Source: Rathayibacter sp. Leaf185
Lineage (GTDB): Bacteria > Actinomycetota > Actinomycetes > Actinomycetales > Microbacteriaceae
Direction: 5' to 3'
Assembly: GCF_001423885.1 (NCBI RefSeq)
Contig: NZ_LMPP01000009.1
Span: forward strand, 22 to 64,021
Length of the DNA stretch: 64,000 nt
Shown here: one piece after another, positions 36,705 through 45,148 of the stretch
Layout: the number at the start of each line of letters is the position of its first letter
Position numbering within the stretch: position 1 is the stretch's first letter
Notes under the pieces: model-generated
What the model was told of the DNA's origin: nothing
The model's input: only the letters and a program-made list of their open reading frames with translations
The model's database searches: none
Program-made: the position numbers and the translations under genes

Positions 36705-37889
36705 TCAGACCGCAGAGCGCGTGGCCGCCCTGTCCGAGACCGCGCGGCCGACGCGTCGTGCGAGCCGGTGCGACGGGTACTCGACGGCGCGATAGAAAGC
36801 CCAACCCGCGGCGAGGGACAGCGGCAGAGCGATGACGATCGCGAGGAAGGACAGGTCGGGTCCCAGCGCGACCCCGACCGCCACCACGATCGGCTCATGG
36901 ATCAGATAGAGACTGAACGAGATCATCCCGAGCCAGCGCAGAGCACGGCGGCGGAGCAGGTCGACGGCCGGCTGCCACGAGAGCGCGAGGACGAAGAGGA
37001 TGACGATGCCGGCGATCGCGGTGCCCTGTGCGGCCGAAGACAGCACTGACGGAAGGGCAAGGGGCAGCAACGTCCACTTCAGGGTCAGCAGCAGGACCGC
37101 CGCCATCAGGAGCGCCCACCCGACCGCATCGCCCCGGCGCCCGCTGAGGAGGCGACGCGCCGCGGCATCGATGCTCGGCCAGTTGCTCGCCAGGACGCTG
37201 CCGAAGAAGAACATCGGCATGAAGAAGAGGGCCTTGACGTCGAGCAGCGCGCCGAGGACGATCAGCGCGAGCAGGCCGCCCGCCGTCGCCACCCACCACC
37301 GCGACGGCCGCCCGAACAGGAGCAGCGCGAGCGGGAGGATCAGGGAGTAGAGGACCTCCCACTGCAGCGACCACAGAGGAGTGTTCAGCGTCGAACCGCC
37401 GAGGACCAGCGCTGCGTCGGTGAGGGTCTCGCCGAGTGGCTGCGAATTGTGCCGGTCCATCCACGCGCCGGCCGAAGCATCGGGGCGGGTGACCAGGAGG
37501 GCGAGGACGGCGGCGAACGCGAGCGCCGCCCACGCCGGGAGGTAGATGCGGATCAGTCGACGCGGGTAGTAGGAGGCCATGTCGAGTCGACGTGTGCGCA
37601 GGTAGGGAAGCGTCAGCACGAAGCCGCTCAGGATGAAGAACAGCCAGACGGCCTCTGTACCGAGCCAGACGAGGTGCAGCGGAGAGAACTTCAGCACGTC
37701 CGCGAGGAGAGACCCCTCCCCCGGCCCCCCGGAGGCGAGCTCGGGCACGACGAGCAGGCAGTGGTGGATGACGACGACCAGCGCAGCGACCCCCCGGAGG
37801 CCGTCGAGAGACTCGAAGCGTCCCGTTCCCGCTGTGCTGACCTCCATCGACGGAGTGCGGTCGACCTGCTCCTTGCGTTCCGTCGTCAT
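36705..37889 (-). CDS. Acyltransferase 3 family protein
   Basis: 394 aa, about 10 membrane helices. Motifs: RFESLDGLRGVAALVVVIHH (with the catalytic His pair region), WLFFILSGFVLTLPY, YYPRRLIRIYLPAW, TPLWSLQWEVLYSLILPL and FSLYLIHEPIVV. Transfers acyl groups to surface glycans or lipids. 76 bp upstream of the SGNH hydrolase in the same direction, so probably co-transcribed. It is related to the acyltransferase at 34856 but not a recent duplicate. Confidence 0.9.
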   Translation of the reverse strand: MTTERKEQVDRTPSMEVSTAGTGRFESLDGLRGVAALVVVIHHCLLVVPELASGGPGEGSLLADVLKFSPLHLVWLGTEAVWLFFILSGFVLTLPYLRTRRLDMASYYPRRLIRIYLPAWAALAFAAVLALLVTRPDASAGAWMDRHNSQPLGETLTDAALVLGGSTLNTPLWSLQWEVLYSLILPLALLLFGRPSRWWVATAGGLLALIVLGALLDVKALFFMPMFFFGSVLASNWPSIDAAARRLLSGRRGDAVGWALLMAAVLLLTLKWTLLPLALPSVLSSAAQGTAIAGIVILFVLALSWQPAVDLLRRRALRWLGMISFSLYLIHEPIVVAVGVALGPDLSFLAIVIALPLSLAAGWAFYRAVEYPSHRLARRVGRAVSDRAATRSAV

Positions 37890-38236
37890 GCCGTCCCCAA
37901 CCGTCGAATAGCGCCGAGGCTAGTCGAGGAGCGGAACAGCGTTCTGCCGGCTGCGGAGACGACGAAGCCGCTTCGCAGAAGGCGATGTGCGAAAGCGCCG
38001 ACCGCCTCCTTCCGCGCGAATACGGGGGCTCGGCACGCCGTCGAGCGCATGGAGTACCCGCTGCACAGTCCGCGCGAGCCACTCGCACGGACGTCGCCCC
38101 TCGGACGTCGTCGATTTCTCCTTCCCCGCGTCACCCGGAGTGGCGCCAGTGAAGCGCCGACCGGTACTGCCGAGAACCGGGCCCGCCGATCGTCCGCCGA
38201 GCCTGCGGCGTCGGTACGGGAGGTCCGGCCGATGCG
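37890..38236. other. Intergenic region, no gene seen
   Basis: 347 bp between the minus-strand acyltransferase and zinc mini-protein B. Short frames on both strands lack start signals and family resemblance. Small inverted repeats (for example GGCGC-CAGTGAA-GCGCC at about 38142-38158) are visible but weak. It should hold the promoter of the acyltransferase. Confidence 0.35.
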
Positions 38237-38392
38237 TCAGTCGTCGTCTTCGGCGCAGCGCTTCGAGCAGTACGGATCGAACAGCCGCCGCGGAACGCGT
38301 CCGCACGACAGACAGAGCTGTCGCTTCCTCCGCCAGCGGGCGGGGACGAGCGGTCGGAGGCGCGGGAGGAATCGTGCAGGGGTCACGGACAT
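38237..38392 (-). CDS. 51-aa putative zinc-binding mini-protein (copy B)
   Basis: ATG 38392 to TGA 38237; too short for most ORF cut-offs. A very basic N-terminal half (R/K-rich, MSVTPARFLPRLRPLVPARW) is followed by LCLSCGRVPRRLFDPYCSKR and ending CAEDDD. The four Cys (27, 30, 42, 46) have the same C-X2-C-X11-C-X3-C spacing as the 38-aa protein at 33621-33737. 17 of the last 26 residues are identical. CxxCGR and YCSxRC resemble YacG- and DUF2256-type zinc motifs, so nucleic-acid or protein binding is possible. A weak AGGTG precedes the start. Function unknown. Confidence 0.65.
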   Translation of the reverse strand: MSVTPARFLPRLRPLVPARWRRKRQLCLSCGRVPRRLFDPYCSKRCAEDDD

Positions 38393-38641
38393 CACCTATT
38401 CGTCGACGTCGCGAATCTCCATGGGGACGGAGCGCGCTTCGGGTGCGCGAGGTTCGCCGGGAGACGTCGTGTCCTATTCGTAGTCGCATGCCCCCCGGAT
38501 GGGAACGTCGTGGCGGGAAAAGACAGTAGATCTGCTCAGCTCGAGGACACATCGTCTCGCTGATCGCCTCCCACCCTCGATCGAGGGCCACCGGTGGCCG
38601 AGTCGGCTTCCTCGCTGCCGACCCCGAACATCCCTCGAAAC

Positions 38642-38670
38642 GCTCTCAGGAAACGCCCGTTCCTGAGAGC
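38642..38670. promoter_or_regulatory. Inverted repeat upstream of the response-regulator gene
   Basis: Perfect 10-bp arms GCTCTCAGGA (38642-38651) and TCCTGAGAGC (38661-38670) separated by 9 bp, ending 19 bp before the GTG of the response regulator. The core reads CTCAGGAA-N7-TTCCTGAG. The position near the promoter or 5' leader suggests an operator, possibly for autoregulation. A leader hairpin is the alternative. Confidence 0.5.
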
Positions 38671-38689
38671 CGCGCCGTAGGGTGAGCGC

Positions 38690-39364
38690 GTGAACATCCT
38701 TGTCGTCGAAGACGATCCAGCCATGGGCGAGGCCCTCGTGGGCGGCCTCGAGGACGCCGGCTACCAGGCCGTGCTGACGACCAACGGCGTCGACGCCCTC
38801 GTCGCCTTCAACAACGCCGAGTTCTCCGCCGCGATCGTCGACGTGATGCTGCCGGCGATGTCCGGGTTCGAGATCTGCCGGCGCATCCGGGAGCTCGGCC
38901 GGTCCACTCCGATCATGCTGCTGACGGCGCGCGACGCCATCGAGGACCGCGTCTTCGGGCTCGACGCCGGTGCCGACGACTACCTCACCAAGCCGTTCGC
39001 CTTCACCGAGCTCAACGCCCGCCTCCGCGCGCTGCTGCGCCGGAGCCCGTCGCTGATGTCGACCTCGATCGAGGTCGGCCGCATCACCGTCGACGGCTCG
39101 AGCATCCGCCGAACGGCCGACGGTACCCGGATCCACGTGAGCCCGAAAGAGCTCGAGCTCCTCAAGCTCCTCATCACTCCGGTCGGCTCGGTCGTCACCC
39201 GGCAGCGGATCCTCTCGGAGATCTGGGGCGGCGGCGAGATCGTCGACAACAACATCGTCGATCAGTACGTCAGCTACCTCCGCAAGAAGCTGCCCACCGA
39301 GGACACCGGCGTGAGCATCGTCACGGTGCGCGGCAAGGGCTACTTCCTGCGTCCCGTCGAGTAG
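38690..39364 (+). CDS. OmpR/PhoB-family response regulator
   Basis: 224 aa, GTG start. Receiver domain residues 1-115: acidic pair VVEDD, phospho-acceptor Asp51 (AAIVDVMLP), T/S in LLTARD and Lys101 in LTKPF. C-terminal winged-helix DNA-binding domain: VSPKELELLKLLI, TRQRILSEIWGG and the recognition-helix region NNIVDQYVSYLRKKL ending VRGKGYFLRP. It pairs with the histidine kinase 4 bp downstream. The inverted repeat upstream may be its operator. Confidence 0.94.
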   Translation: MNILVVEDDPAMGEALVGGLEDAGYQAVLTTNGVDALVAFNNAEFSAAIVDVMLPAMSGFEICRRIRELGRSTPIMLLTARDAIEDRVFGLDAGADDYLTKPFAFTELNARLRALLRRSPSLMSTSIEVGRITVDGSSIRRTADGTRIHVSPKELELLKLLITPVGSVVTRQRILSEIWGGGEIVDNNIVDQYVSYLRKKLPTEDTGVSIVTVRGKGYFLRPVE

Positions 39365-39368
39365 AGCC

Positions 39369-40784
39369 GTGTCGACGCCCGAGCCGGCCGGGCGCCGATC
39401 GAACGCCCTCTCGATCCGCGCGCGCATCACCATCGGCAGCGTCGCGGTCGCGACCGTGCTGTTCGCGCTCGCCGCGATGCTCTTCTACCAGGTGGTCTCG
39501 GGGATCGTCGAGCGGAGCGAGCGCACCATCCTGGTCTCGATCGAGGACGAGATCCGCCGCGACATCTCGGCCGGCAACGTCCCCCGTGCCGACGGCTCCT
39601 CGACGGGTCAGCTCTACCTCGCCGTGAGTCCGGAGGGGGATGCCGGTGCGACGACGATGCCCGCCCGCCTGTCGACCTCGATCCTCGACGAGCTGAGGGC
39701 GAGCGCCGCCGACTCGACCCCGCGCTACACCGAGATCACGACGGGCTCGACCCGGTACCTCGTGCGCATCACCGCGGTCGAGGCCGATGACGGCATCTGG
39801 TCGGTCGCGACCGCGCGGGATCAGGCCGCCTCGCAGCTCGTGCTCGACGACTTCGCTCATGTGCTGGTCTACGCGGCGATCTTCCTCGTCGTCACGTTCG
39901 GTCTCGCCTCCTGGATCCTCACCGGTGCGGCTCTCGCACCGGTCAGACGGATGCGCGCCCGCGCCGACCAGATCGCCGCCGACCCCGGCCAGGGCGACCA
40001 GCTGCCGGTCGTGGGCACCCGCGACGAGATCGACGAGCTGGCCGAGACTCTCAACGCGTTCCTGACGAAGCAGAGCGCCTCCCTCGCCCGCGAGAAGCAG
40101 ATGGTCTCGGATGCGAGCCACGAACTGCGGACTCCGCTCGCCGCCCTGTCGGCTCAGCTCGAGATCGCCCACCACCGCGTCGAGGATCCGGTGGCGGTCG
40201 ACCGGGTGATCCTCGACGCGCGCAAGAGCGTCGACCGGCTCGTGCGCCTTGCCTCGGCCCTCCTCGACATCTCGCGGATCGAGAGCCGGTCGGTCCGGCC
40301 GACGGCTCCGTTCGACGAGCTGGTCGACGAGCTCGTCGGCGCCGTCGACCGCACCCGGCTGCTGGCGAGCGAATCGGGCGTCGAGATCGACTACGACATC
40401 GACGAGCGCGAACCGTCGCGCCTCTATGCCGTCGCGGCTCAGGACTTCGGACGTGTCATCGACAATCTGGTCCGCAACGCGATCCAGGCGATCAGCGGCG
40501 GAGGAATGATCGTCGCCGCACTCAGCCAGAAGGACGGACGGCTGCTGCTCACCGTCTCGGACGACGGGCCGGGGATGCCCGACGCCTTCATCCCCGTCGC
40601 CTTCGATCGGTTCTCGCGGCCCGACGACTCCCGGACGCTCGCGTCAGGCGGCAGCGGGCTGGGCCTGGCACTCGTGCACACGACGGTCCTCTCGGCCGGC
40701 GGCACCGTCGCACTCTCGAACCGCGAACCGCACGGGCTCGTGGTCGACATCGTCCTGCCGCCGGTGGGCTCGGCGTCGCGCTGA
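39369..40784 (+). CDS. Membrane sensor histidine kinase
   Basis: 471 aa, GTG start 4 bp after the response-regulator stop. Two membrane helices (about residues 19-42 and 165-188) flank an extracellular sensor region of about 120 residues. A HAMP domain follows (APVRRMRARADQIAA), then the H-box SDASHELRTPLAAL with His251, the N-box VIDNLVRNAIQA, and the ATP lid VSDDGPGMPDAF and GGSGLGLALVH. It autophosphorylates and signals to its partner. The signal is unknown. Confidence 0.94.
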   Translation: MSTPEPAGRRSNALSIRARITIGSVAVATVLFALAAMLFYQVVSGIVERSERTILVSIEDEIRRDISAGNVPRADGSSTGQLYLAVSPEGDAGATTMPARLSTSILDELRASAADSTPRYTEITTGSTRYLVRITAVEADDGIWSVATARDQAASQLVLDDFAHVLVYAAIFLVVTFGLASWILTGAALAPVRRMRARADQIAADPGQGDQLPVVGTRDEIDELAETLNAFLTKQSASLAREKQMVSDASHELRTPLAALSAQLEIAHHRVEDPVAVDRVILDARKSVDRLVRLASALLDISRIESRSVRPTAPFDELVDELVGAVDRTRLLASESGVEIDYDIDEREPSRLYAVAAQDFGRVIDNLVRNAIQAISGGGMIVAALSQKDGRLLLTVSDDGPGMPDAFIPVAFDRFSRPDDSRTLASGGSGLGLALVHTTVLSAGGTVALSNREPHGLVVDIVLPPVGSASR

Positions 40785-40803
40785 TCGAGGACGGAACGAG
40801 GCG

Positions 40804-40848
40804 GTTCTCGCAGAGGTACCGCTCAGGAGGCGATGTCTCCGCGAGAAC
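40804..40848. terminator. Hairpin between convergent genes
   Basis: Arms GTTCTCGC (40804-40811) and GCGAGAAC (40841-40848) lie between the kinase stop and the convergent stress-protein stop. The 29-nt loop and absence of a T-tract make a bidirectional terminator plausible but unproven. Confidence 0.35.
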
Positions 40849-40866
40849 TGGTTCCCTCGGTGCGAG

Positions 40867-41439
40867 TCAGCGCTGGTCGTCCTCGGGGCGGACAGGCGCC
40901 GGCTCGCCCGTCACCGGCGGCGGCGCCCAGACGGTGTTCGGCGCCTCGGCCCCGGCGGCCTGCCCATCGAGCAGGTTGCGGGCCCGGTTGACCACCTCGG
41001 GGTCGACGAGGACCGAGTAGCTGGTCGCGATGACCTGCATCGTCGAGGTGAAGTCGCGGCGACGGCGGTTCACGGCGTAGGAGGCGAGGCCGAACAGCAT
41101 CCCGAAGCCGGCACCGAGCAGAACGGCGGCGATCAGGAAGGAGAACTCGGTCGTCGGAGAGAAGATGATGAGCAGGAGGCCCAGGAACACCCCGAGCCAG
41201 GCTCCGGACGCCGCTCCTGCCAGCGCGACGCGACCCCACGTGAGCTTGCCGGTCACCCGCTCAACGCTCTTGAGCTCGTTGCCGATGATCGCGAGCTGGC
41301 GCACGGGGAAGTCGGCGCGGGCGAGCACATCGACGGCGGCCTGCGCCTCCTGATAGGTGTCGAAGGTGGCGAGGATCTCGCCGCGAGGGATGGTCGGGAA
41401 GGCCCGCCCGCGGCCGTTGAACGGCGTCTGCTGAGTCAC
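40867..41439 (-). CDS. General stress protein 17M-like membrane protein
   Basis: 190 aa from GTG 41439 (MTQQTPFNGRGRAFPTIPRG); the frame is open further upstream without homology. ILATFDTYQEAQAAVDVLAR followed by FPVRQLAIIGNELKSVERVTG matches the YflT/general stress protein 17M domain. Two membrane helices follow (ALAGAASGAWLGVFLGLLLII and FSFLIAAVLLGAGFGMLFG) and a Pro-rich cytoplasmic tail. The domain is linked to general stress in Bacillus; a role here is inferred. Confidence 0.8.
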   Translation of the reverse strand: MTQQTPFNGRGRAFPTIPRGEILATFDTYQEAQAAVDVLARADFPVRQLAIIGNELKSVERVTGKLTWGRVALAGAASGAWLGVFLGLLLIIFSPTTEFSFLIAAVLLGAGFGMLFGLASYAVNRRRRDFTSTMQVIATSYSVLVDPEVVNRARNLLDGQAAGAEAPNTVWAPPPVTGEPAPVRPEDDQR

Positions 41440-41554
41440 CCGTTCAGGGTCGCACAGCCGACTTGGAGCCTTCTGAACAGTGATCGAGAGCATCCCGAGG
41501 GCCAGCCGGGAACGCACGGCTCCGGCCTGGGTGGGCGGCACTAGGTTTGTAGCC

Positions 41555-42910
41555 GTGAGTTCTGCCAGAGTCTTCGTCGCGCGCTTGGCCGGATGCAGCG
41601 TCTTCGACCCCGCCGGTGATCGCGTCGGCAAGGTCCGGGACGTGCTCCTGGTCTATCGGCAGAACGACCCTCCGCGCGTCGTGGGACTGGTCGTCGAGAT
41701 CCCCGGCCGCCGACGCGTCTTCGTCTCGATCGGCCGCGTGACCAGCATCGGCAGCGGGCAGATCATCACCACCGGGCTCATCAACGTCCGCCGCTTCGAG
41801 CAGCGCGGAGGCGAGGTCCGCGTGATCGCCGAGCTCCTCGGCCGGCGCATGAGCTTCGTCGACGGCTCGGGCGACGCGATCGTCGAGGACGTCGCGATCG
41901 AGGAGGTGGGGCCGGGTGAGTGGCAGCTCGCCCAGCTCTTCGTGCGCCGTCCCAAGACGAGCCCCTCCCCCTTCGCCAAGGGCGCGACCGCGTTCGCCGG
42001 CTGGCGCGAGGTGCGCGAGAGCGTCTCCCGCGAGGCGCAGTCGGCCGAGCAGTACGTCGCCAGCCTCTCCGAGCTCAAGCCCGCCGACCTCGCCAGCACA
42101 CTGCTCGACCTTCCGCAGCAGCGGATGCTCGAGGTGGCCGGCGAGCTCTCCGACGACCGCCTCGCCGACGTCCTCGAGGAGATGCCCGAGAGCGAGCAGG
42201 TCGAGATCCTCGGCCAGCTCGACGACGACCGCGCCGCCGACGTCCTCGACCAGATGCAGCCGGACGATGCGGCCGACCTGATCGCCCAGCTGTCGGAGGA
42301 GCGCGGCGAAGCCCTGCTCGAGCTGATGGAGCCGGAGGAGGCGGACGACGTCCGCATGCTCCTCACCTACGCGCCCGAGTCGGCCGGTGGTCTGATGACG
42401 ACGGAGCCGATCATCGTCTCGTCCGAGGCGACCGTCGCCGAGGGCCTGGCCCTGATCCGCCGCCACGAGCTCGCACCCGCCCTCGGCGCCGCTGTCTGCG
42501 TCACTCTGCCGCCGTACGAGCCGCCGACCGGTCGTTTCCTCGGCATGGTGCACTTCCAGCGGATGCTGCGCTACCCGCCGCACGAGCGACTGGGCACGCT
42601 GCTCGACCAGAGCCTCGACCCGATCACCCCCGACACCTCGGCCGCCGAGGTCGCCCGGATCCTGGCGAGCTACAACCTCGTCTCGGTGCCCGTGGTCGAC
42701 GAGTCGCACAGGCTCGTCGGCGTGGTCACGATCGACGACGTCCTCGACTACCTGCTGCCGGACGACTGGCGCAGCCACGGAGACGACGACGAACCGCGGA
42801 AACCGGTGACCACGGCGACGCAGGGCATCCCGCTCGCCCCGCAGAAGACGACCAGGGCGAGCGGCGGACGACGACGAGGATGGAGGGGCGCCCGTGGCAC
42901 GGGAGACTAA
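41555..42910 (+). CDS. Soluble MgtE-N/CBS-domain protein with N-terminal PRC-like domain
   Basis: 451 aa from GTG 41555 (MSSARVFVARLAGC). Residues about 1-150 contain PRC-barrel-like segments (DPAGDRVGKVRDVLLV and again GDAIVEDVAI). About 170-290 is the MgtE N-terminal superhelix (ASLSELKPADLASTLLDL, VEILGQLDDDRAADVL). About 295-420 is a CBS pair (MTTEPIIVSSEATVAEGLAL, VVDESHRLVGVVTIDDVLDYL). The five-helix MgtE channel is absent, so it cannot itself transport magnesium. It could sense Mg2+ or nucleotides and regulate a partner. The DUF1003 membrane gene overlaps its end by 17 bp. Confidence 0.88.
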   Translation: MSSARVFVARLAGCSVFDPAGDRVGKVRDVLLVYRQNDPPRVVGLVVEIPGRRRVFVSIGRVTSIGSGQIITTGLINVRRFEQRGGEVRVIAELLGRRMSFVDGSGDAIVEDVAIEEVGPGEWQLAQLFVRRPKTSPSPFAKGATAFAGWREVRESVSREAQSAEQYVASLSELKPADLASTLLDLPQQRMLEVAGELSDDRLADVLEEMPESEQVEILGQLDDDRAADVLDQMQPDDAADLIAQLSEERGEALLELMEPEEADDVRMLLTYAPESAGGLMTTEPIIVSSEATVAEGLALIRRHELAPALGAAVCVTLPPYEPPTGRFLGMVHFQRMLRYPPHERLGTLLDQSLDPITPDTSAAEVARILASYNLVSVPVVDESHRLVGVVTIDDVLDYLLPDDWRSHGDDDEPRKPVTTATQGIPLAPQKTTRASGGRRRGWRGARGTGD

Positions 42911-43424
42911 GCAGGACCGGCGGCTCGACGCCCCGAAGGGACTGCGCACGCGGGTCCTGCCGTTGCGCAACAGGCAGAGGAGCGACCGCTTCGGCCGGCT
43001 GACCGAGTCGTTCGCCCGCGGCATGGGGACCCCGTGGTTCCTGTTCGGCATGACGGTCTTCTGCGTGTTCTGGCTGCTCTTCAACACCTACGGCCCAGAG
43101 GATGCGCGCTTCGACTCGCAGGCCCTCGGGTTCACGGTGCTGACGCTGATCCTCTCGCTGCAGGCCTCGTACGCGGCTCCGCTCCTCCTGCTCGCGCAGA
43201 ACCGACAGGACGACCGCGACCGCGTGCAGATCGAGCAGGACCGTCAGCGCGCCGAGCGCAACCTCGCCGACACCGAGTACCTCGCCCGAGAGGTCGTCGC
43301 CCTCCGCCTCGCGATCCGCGACATGGCGAGCAAGGACTTCATCCGCTCCGAGCTGCGGAACCTCGTCGAGGAGCTCGAGAAGGACCGCGCGGAGTCGGGC
43401 GCGCCCGAGCGCGGCGATGCCTGA
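42894..43424 (+). CDS. DUF1003 family membrane protein
   Basis: 176 aa, GTG start inside the end of the MgtE-like gene. RQRSDRFGRLTESFARGMGT is the family N-terminal block. Two membrane helices follow (TPWFLFGMTVFCVFWLLFNTY and LTLILSLQASYAAPLLLLA), then a charged coiled-coil tail (QNRQDDRDRVQIEQDRQRAE). The function of the family is not established. Translational overlap with the soluble MgtE-like protein suggests that the two act together. Confidence 0.88.
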   Translation: MARETKQDRRLDAPKGLRTRVLPLRNRQRSDRFGRLTESFARGMGTPWFLFGMTVFCVFWLLFNTYGPEDARFDSQALGFTVLTLILSLQASYAAPLLLLAQNRQDDRDRVQIEQDRQRAERNLADTEYLAREVVALRLAIRDMASKDFIRSELRNLVEELEKDRAESGAPERGDA

Positions 43425-44592
43425 CGTCGCGGGCGCTGACCGAGCGGCGTGCGACCCGGCCGAGCTGCAGCGCGCCGTGCGCGAGTCGCTCGCACGGGTC
43501 GTCGATCCCGAGATCCGCAAGCCCATCACCGAGCTCGACATGGTCGAATCGGTGGTGGCCGACGCCGATGGTGCCGTCGACGTCGAGATCCGGCTGACCA
43601 TCGTCGGCTGCCCGGCCGCGTCGGCGATCGAGCGCGACGTCCGCGAGGCCGTCGAGCGGACCCCCGGAGTGACGCAGACCCGCCTCGCGGTCGGCGTGAT
43701 GACGCCGGCGCAGCGGAACGCCCTCACAGAGCGCCTCCGCGGCGCCCGGCGAACGATGCCGTTCGGTCCAGAGTCCCTGACCCGGGTCATCGCGGTCACC
43801 AGCGGCAAGGGGGGAGTCGGCAAGTCGACGGTGACAGCCAACCTCGCGGTCGCCCTCGCCGAGCAGGGCCTCTCGGTCGGGCTGGTGGACGCCGACGTGC
43901 ACGGCTTCTCGATCCCGGGGCTCCTCGGACTCATGCACGACGGGCGGGTCGCCGGACCCACGCGGGTCGGCGAGCTGATGATGCCGCCCGTCGCTCACGG
44001 CGTCAAGGTGATCTCGATCGGGATGTTCCTCGAGGGCGATACCCGGGGCGCCGCCGTCTCGTGGCGCGGACCGATGCTGCACCGCACGATCTCGCAGTTC
44101 CTGACCGACGTCTACTTCGGCGATCTCGACGTGCTGCTGCTCGATCTTCCGCCGGGCACGGGCGACGTCGCCATCTCGATCGGCCAGCTGCTCCCCCATG
44201 CCGAGGTGCTGATCGTGACGACCCCGCAGCCGGCCGCCGCTGACGTCGCCGAGCGCAGCGGCGCTCTCGCGCGGCAGTCGGGCCAGCGCATCATCGGCGT
44301 CGTCGAGAACATGGCCGGGCTCCCCCAGGCCGACGGCACAGTGCTCGAGCTCTTCGGCAGCGGAGGCGGCGCCGAAGTCGCCCGCCGGCTCACGGCGAGC
44401 GGCGATCCGGTACCCGTGCTCGCATCCCTGCCGATCAGCGTCGCTCTGCGTGCGGGCGGTGACGACGGCGTGCCGGTGGTGGTCGGTGACCCCGGCGATC
44501 CCGCTGCGCGGGCGATCACGTCACTCGCGCGGGACCTCGCGCGGAGGCCGCGCGGGCTGACCGGGCGGAGCCTCCCGATGTCGGTCGGTTGA
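43417..44592 (+). CDS. mrp: Mrp/NBP35-family P-loop ATPase, Fe-S cluster carrier
   Basis: 391 aa, ATG overlapping the DUF1003 stop by 8 bp. The N-terminal 100 residues are a MIP18/DUF59 domain (VVDPEIRKPITELDMV). The ATPase has the deviant Walker A GKGGVGKSTVTANLAVALA, VDADVHGFSIPGLLG and LLLDLPPGTGDVAIS. Proteins of this family bind and transfer Fe-S clusters in the cytoplasm. A C-x-x-C cluster motif near the C-terminus is not evident, which is common in actinobacterial members. Gene order with DUF1003 and tatB is conserved in actinobacteria. Confidence 0.92.
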   Translation: MPDVAGADRAACDPAELQRAVRESLARVVDPEIRKPITELDMVESVVADADGAVDVEIRLTIVGCPAASAIERDVREAVERTPGVTQTRLAVGVMTPAQRNALTERLRGARRTMPFGPESLTRVIAVTSGKGGVGKSTVTANLAVALAEQGLSVGLVDADVHGFSIPGLLGLMHDGRVAGPTRVGELMMPPVAHGVKVISIGMFLEGDTRGAAVSWRGPMLHRTISQFLTDVYFGDLDVLLLDLPPGTGDVAISIGQLLPHAEVLIVTTPQPAAADVAERSGALARQSGQRIIGVVENMAGLPQADGTVLELFGSGGGAEVARRLTASGDPVPVLASLPISVALRAGGDDGVPVVVGDPGDPAARAITSLARDLARRPRGLTGRSLPMSVG

Positions 44593-44626
44593 CCCGGACG
44601 CTGTCAGCGGGTCACGGCGGCGCGCC

Positions 44627-45040
44627 TCAGGTGGCTTCGGAGTCGATGGGCGGCGGCGCCACCGTCGAGAGCTCGCCGGCACCGGCGGAGCGCTTCATCG
44701 TCGTGTAGTAGCTGTCCTGCTTCGACGCGGCGGTCGTGACCGGAGCTGCGACGGCGGACGGCGGCTTGACCGTCGGAGTGGGCGTGTCGTCCTCGAGGAG
44801 GGCGTCGCGGATGATCCGACGCGGGTCGTACTGACGCGGGTCGAGCTTCTTCCAGTCGACCTCGTTGAACTCCTCGCCCATCTCGTCCTTGACCCGCTCG
44901 CGGGCCTGCGTGGCGAATCCGCGCACCTTGCGCACGAGCTGCCCGAGCTGGGCGGCGTAGTGCGGGAGGCGGTCGGGACCCAGCACGAAGACGGCAATGA
45001 CTCCGATGATGAGGAGCTTGTCGAACGTCAAACCGAACAC
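44627..45040 (-). CDS. tatB: Sec-independent protein translocase TatB
   Basis: 137 aa from GTG 45040 (MFGLTFDKLLIIGVIAVFVL). One N-terminal membrane helix is followed by the TatA/B signature LGPDRLPHYAAQLGQLVRK, an amphipathic helix (VRGFATQARERVKDEMGEEF) and a polar tail. It is part of the twin-arginine translocon; EfeB in this window has a Tat signal. The Glu after the helix that is usual in TatB is replaced (VLGPDRLP keeps the G-P hinge). Convergent with mrp. Confidence 0.9.
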   Translation of the reverse strand: MFGLTFDKLLIIGVIAVFVLGPDRLPHYAAQLGQLVRKVRGFATQARERVKDEMGEEFNEVDWKKLDPRQYDPRRIIRDALLEDDTPTPTVKPPSAVAAPVTTAASKQDSYYTTMKRSAGAGELSTVAPPPIDSEAT

Positions 45041-45148
45041 GAGACAAGAGTAACCCGCCGCGCCTGCGTCGCCGACCTCGCGCGCCACCGTAGCCTGACC
45101 GTGCGGCGGGCGCGATCCGCCCCCGCATCGACGAAAGGGAGTCCCTCC

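Noticed and set aside
37920-38591. 223-codon minus-strand frame covering zinc mini-protein B in another frame
   Set aside because: Arg/Ser/Pro-rich without motifs. The short frame with the paired Cys motif is the one supported by its paralogue.
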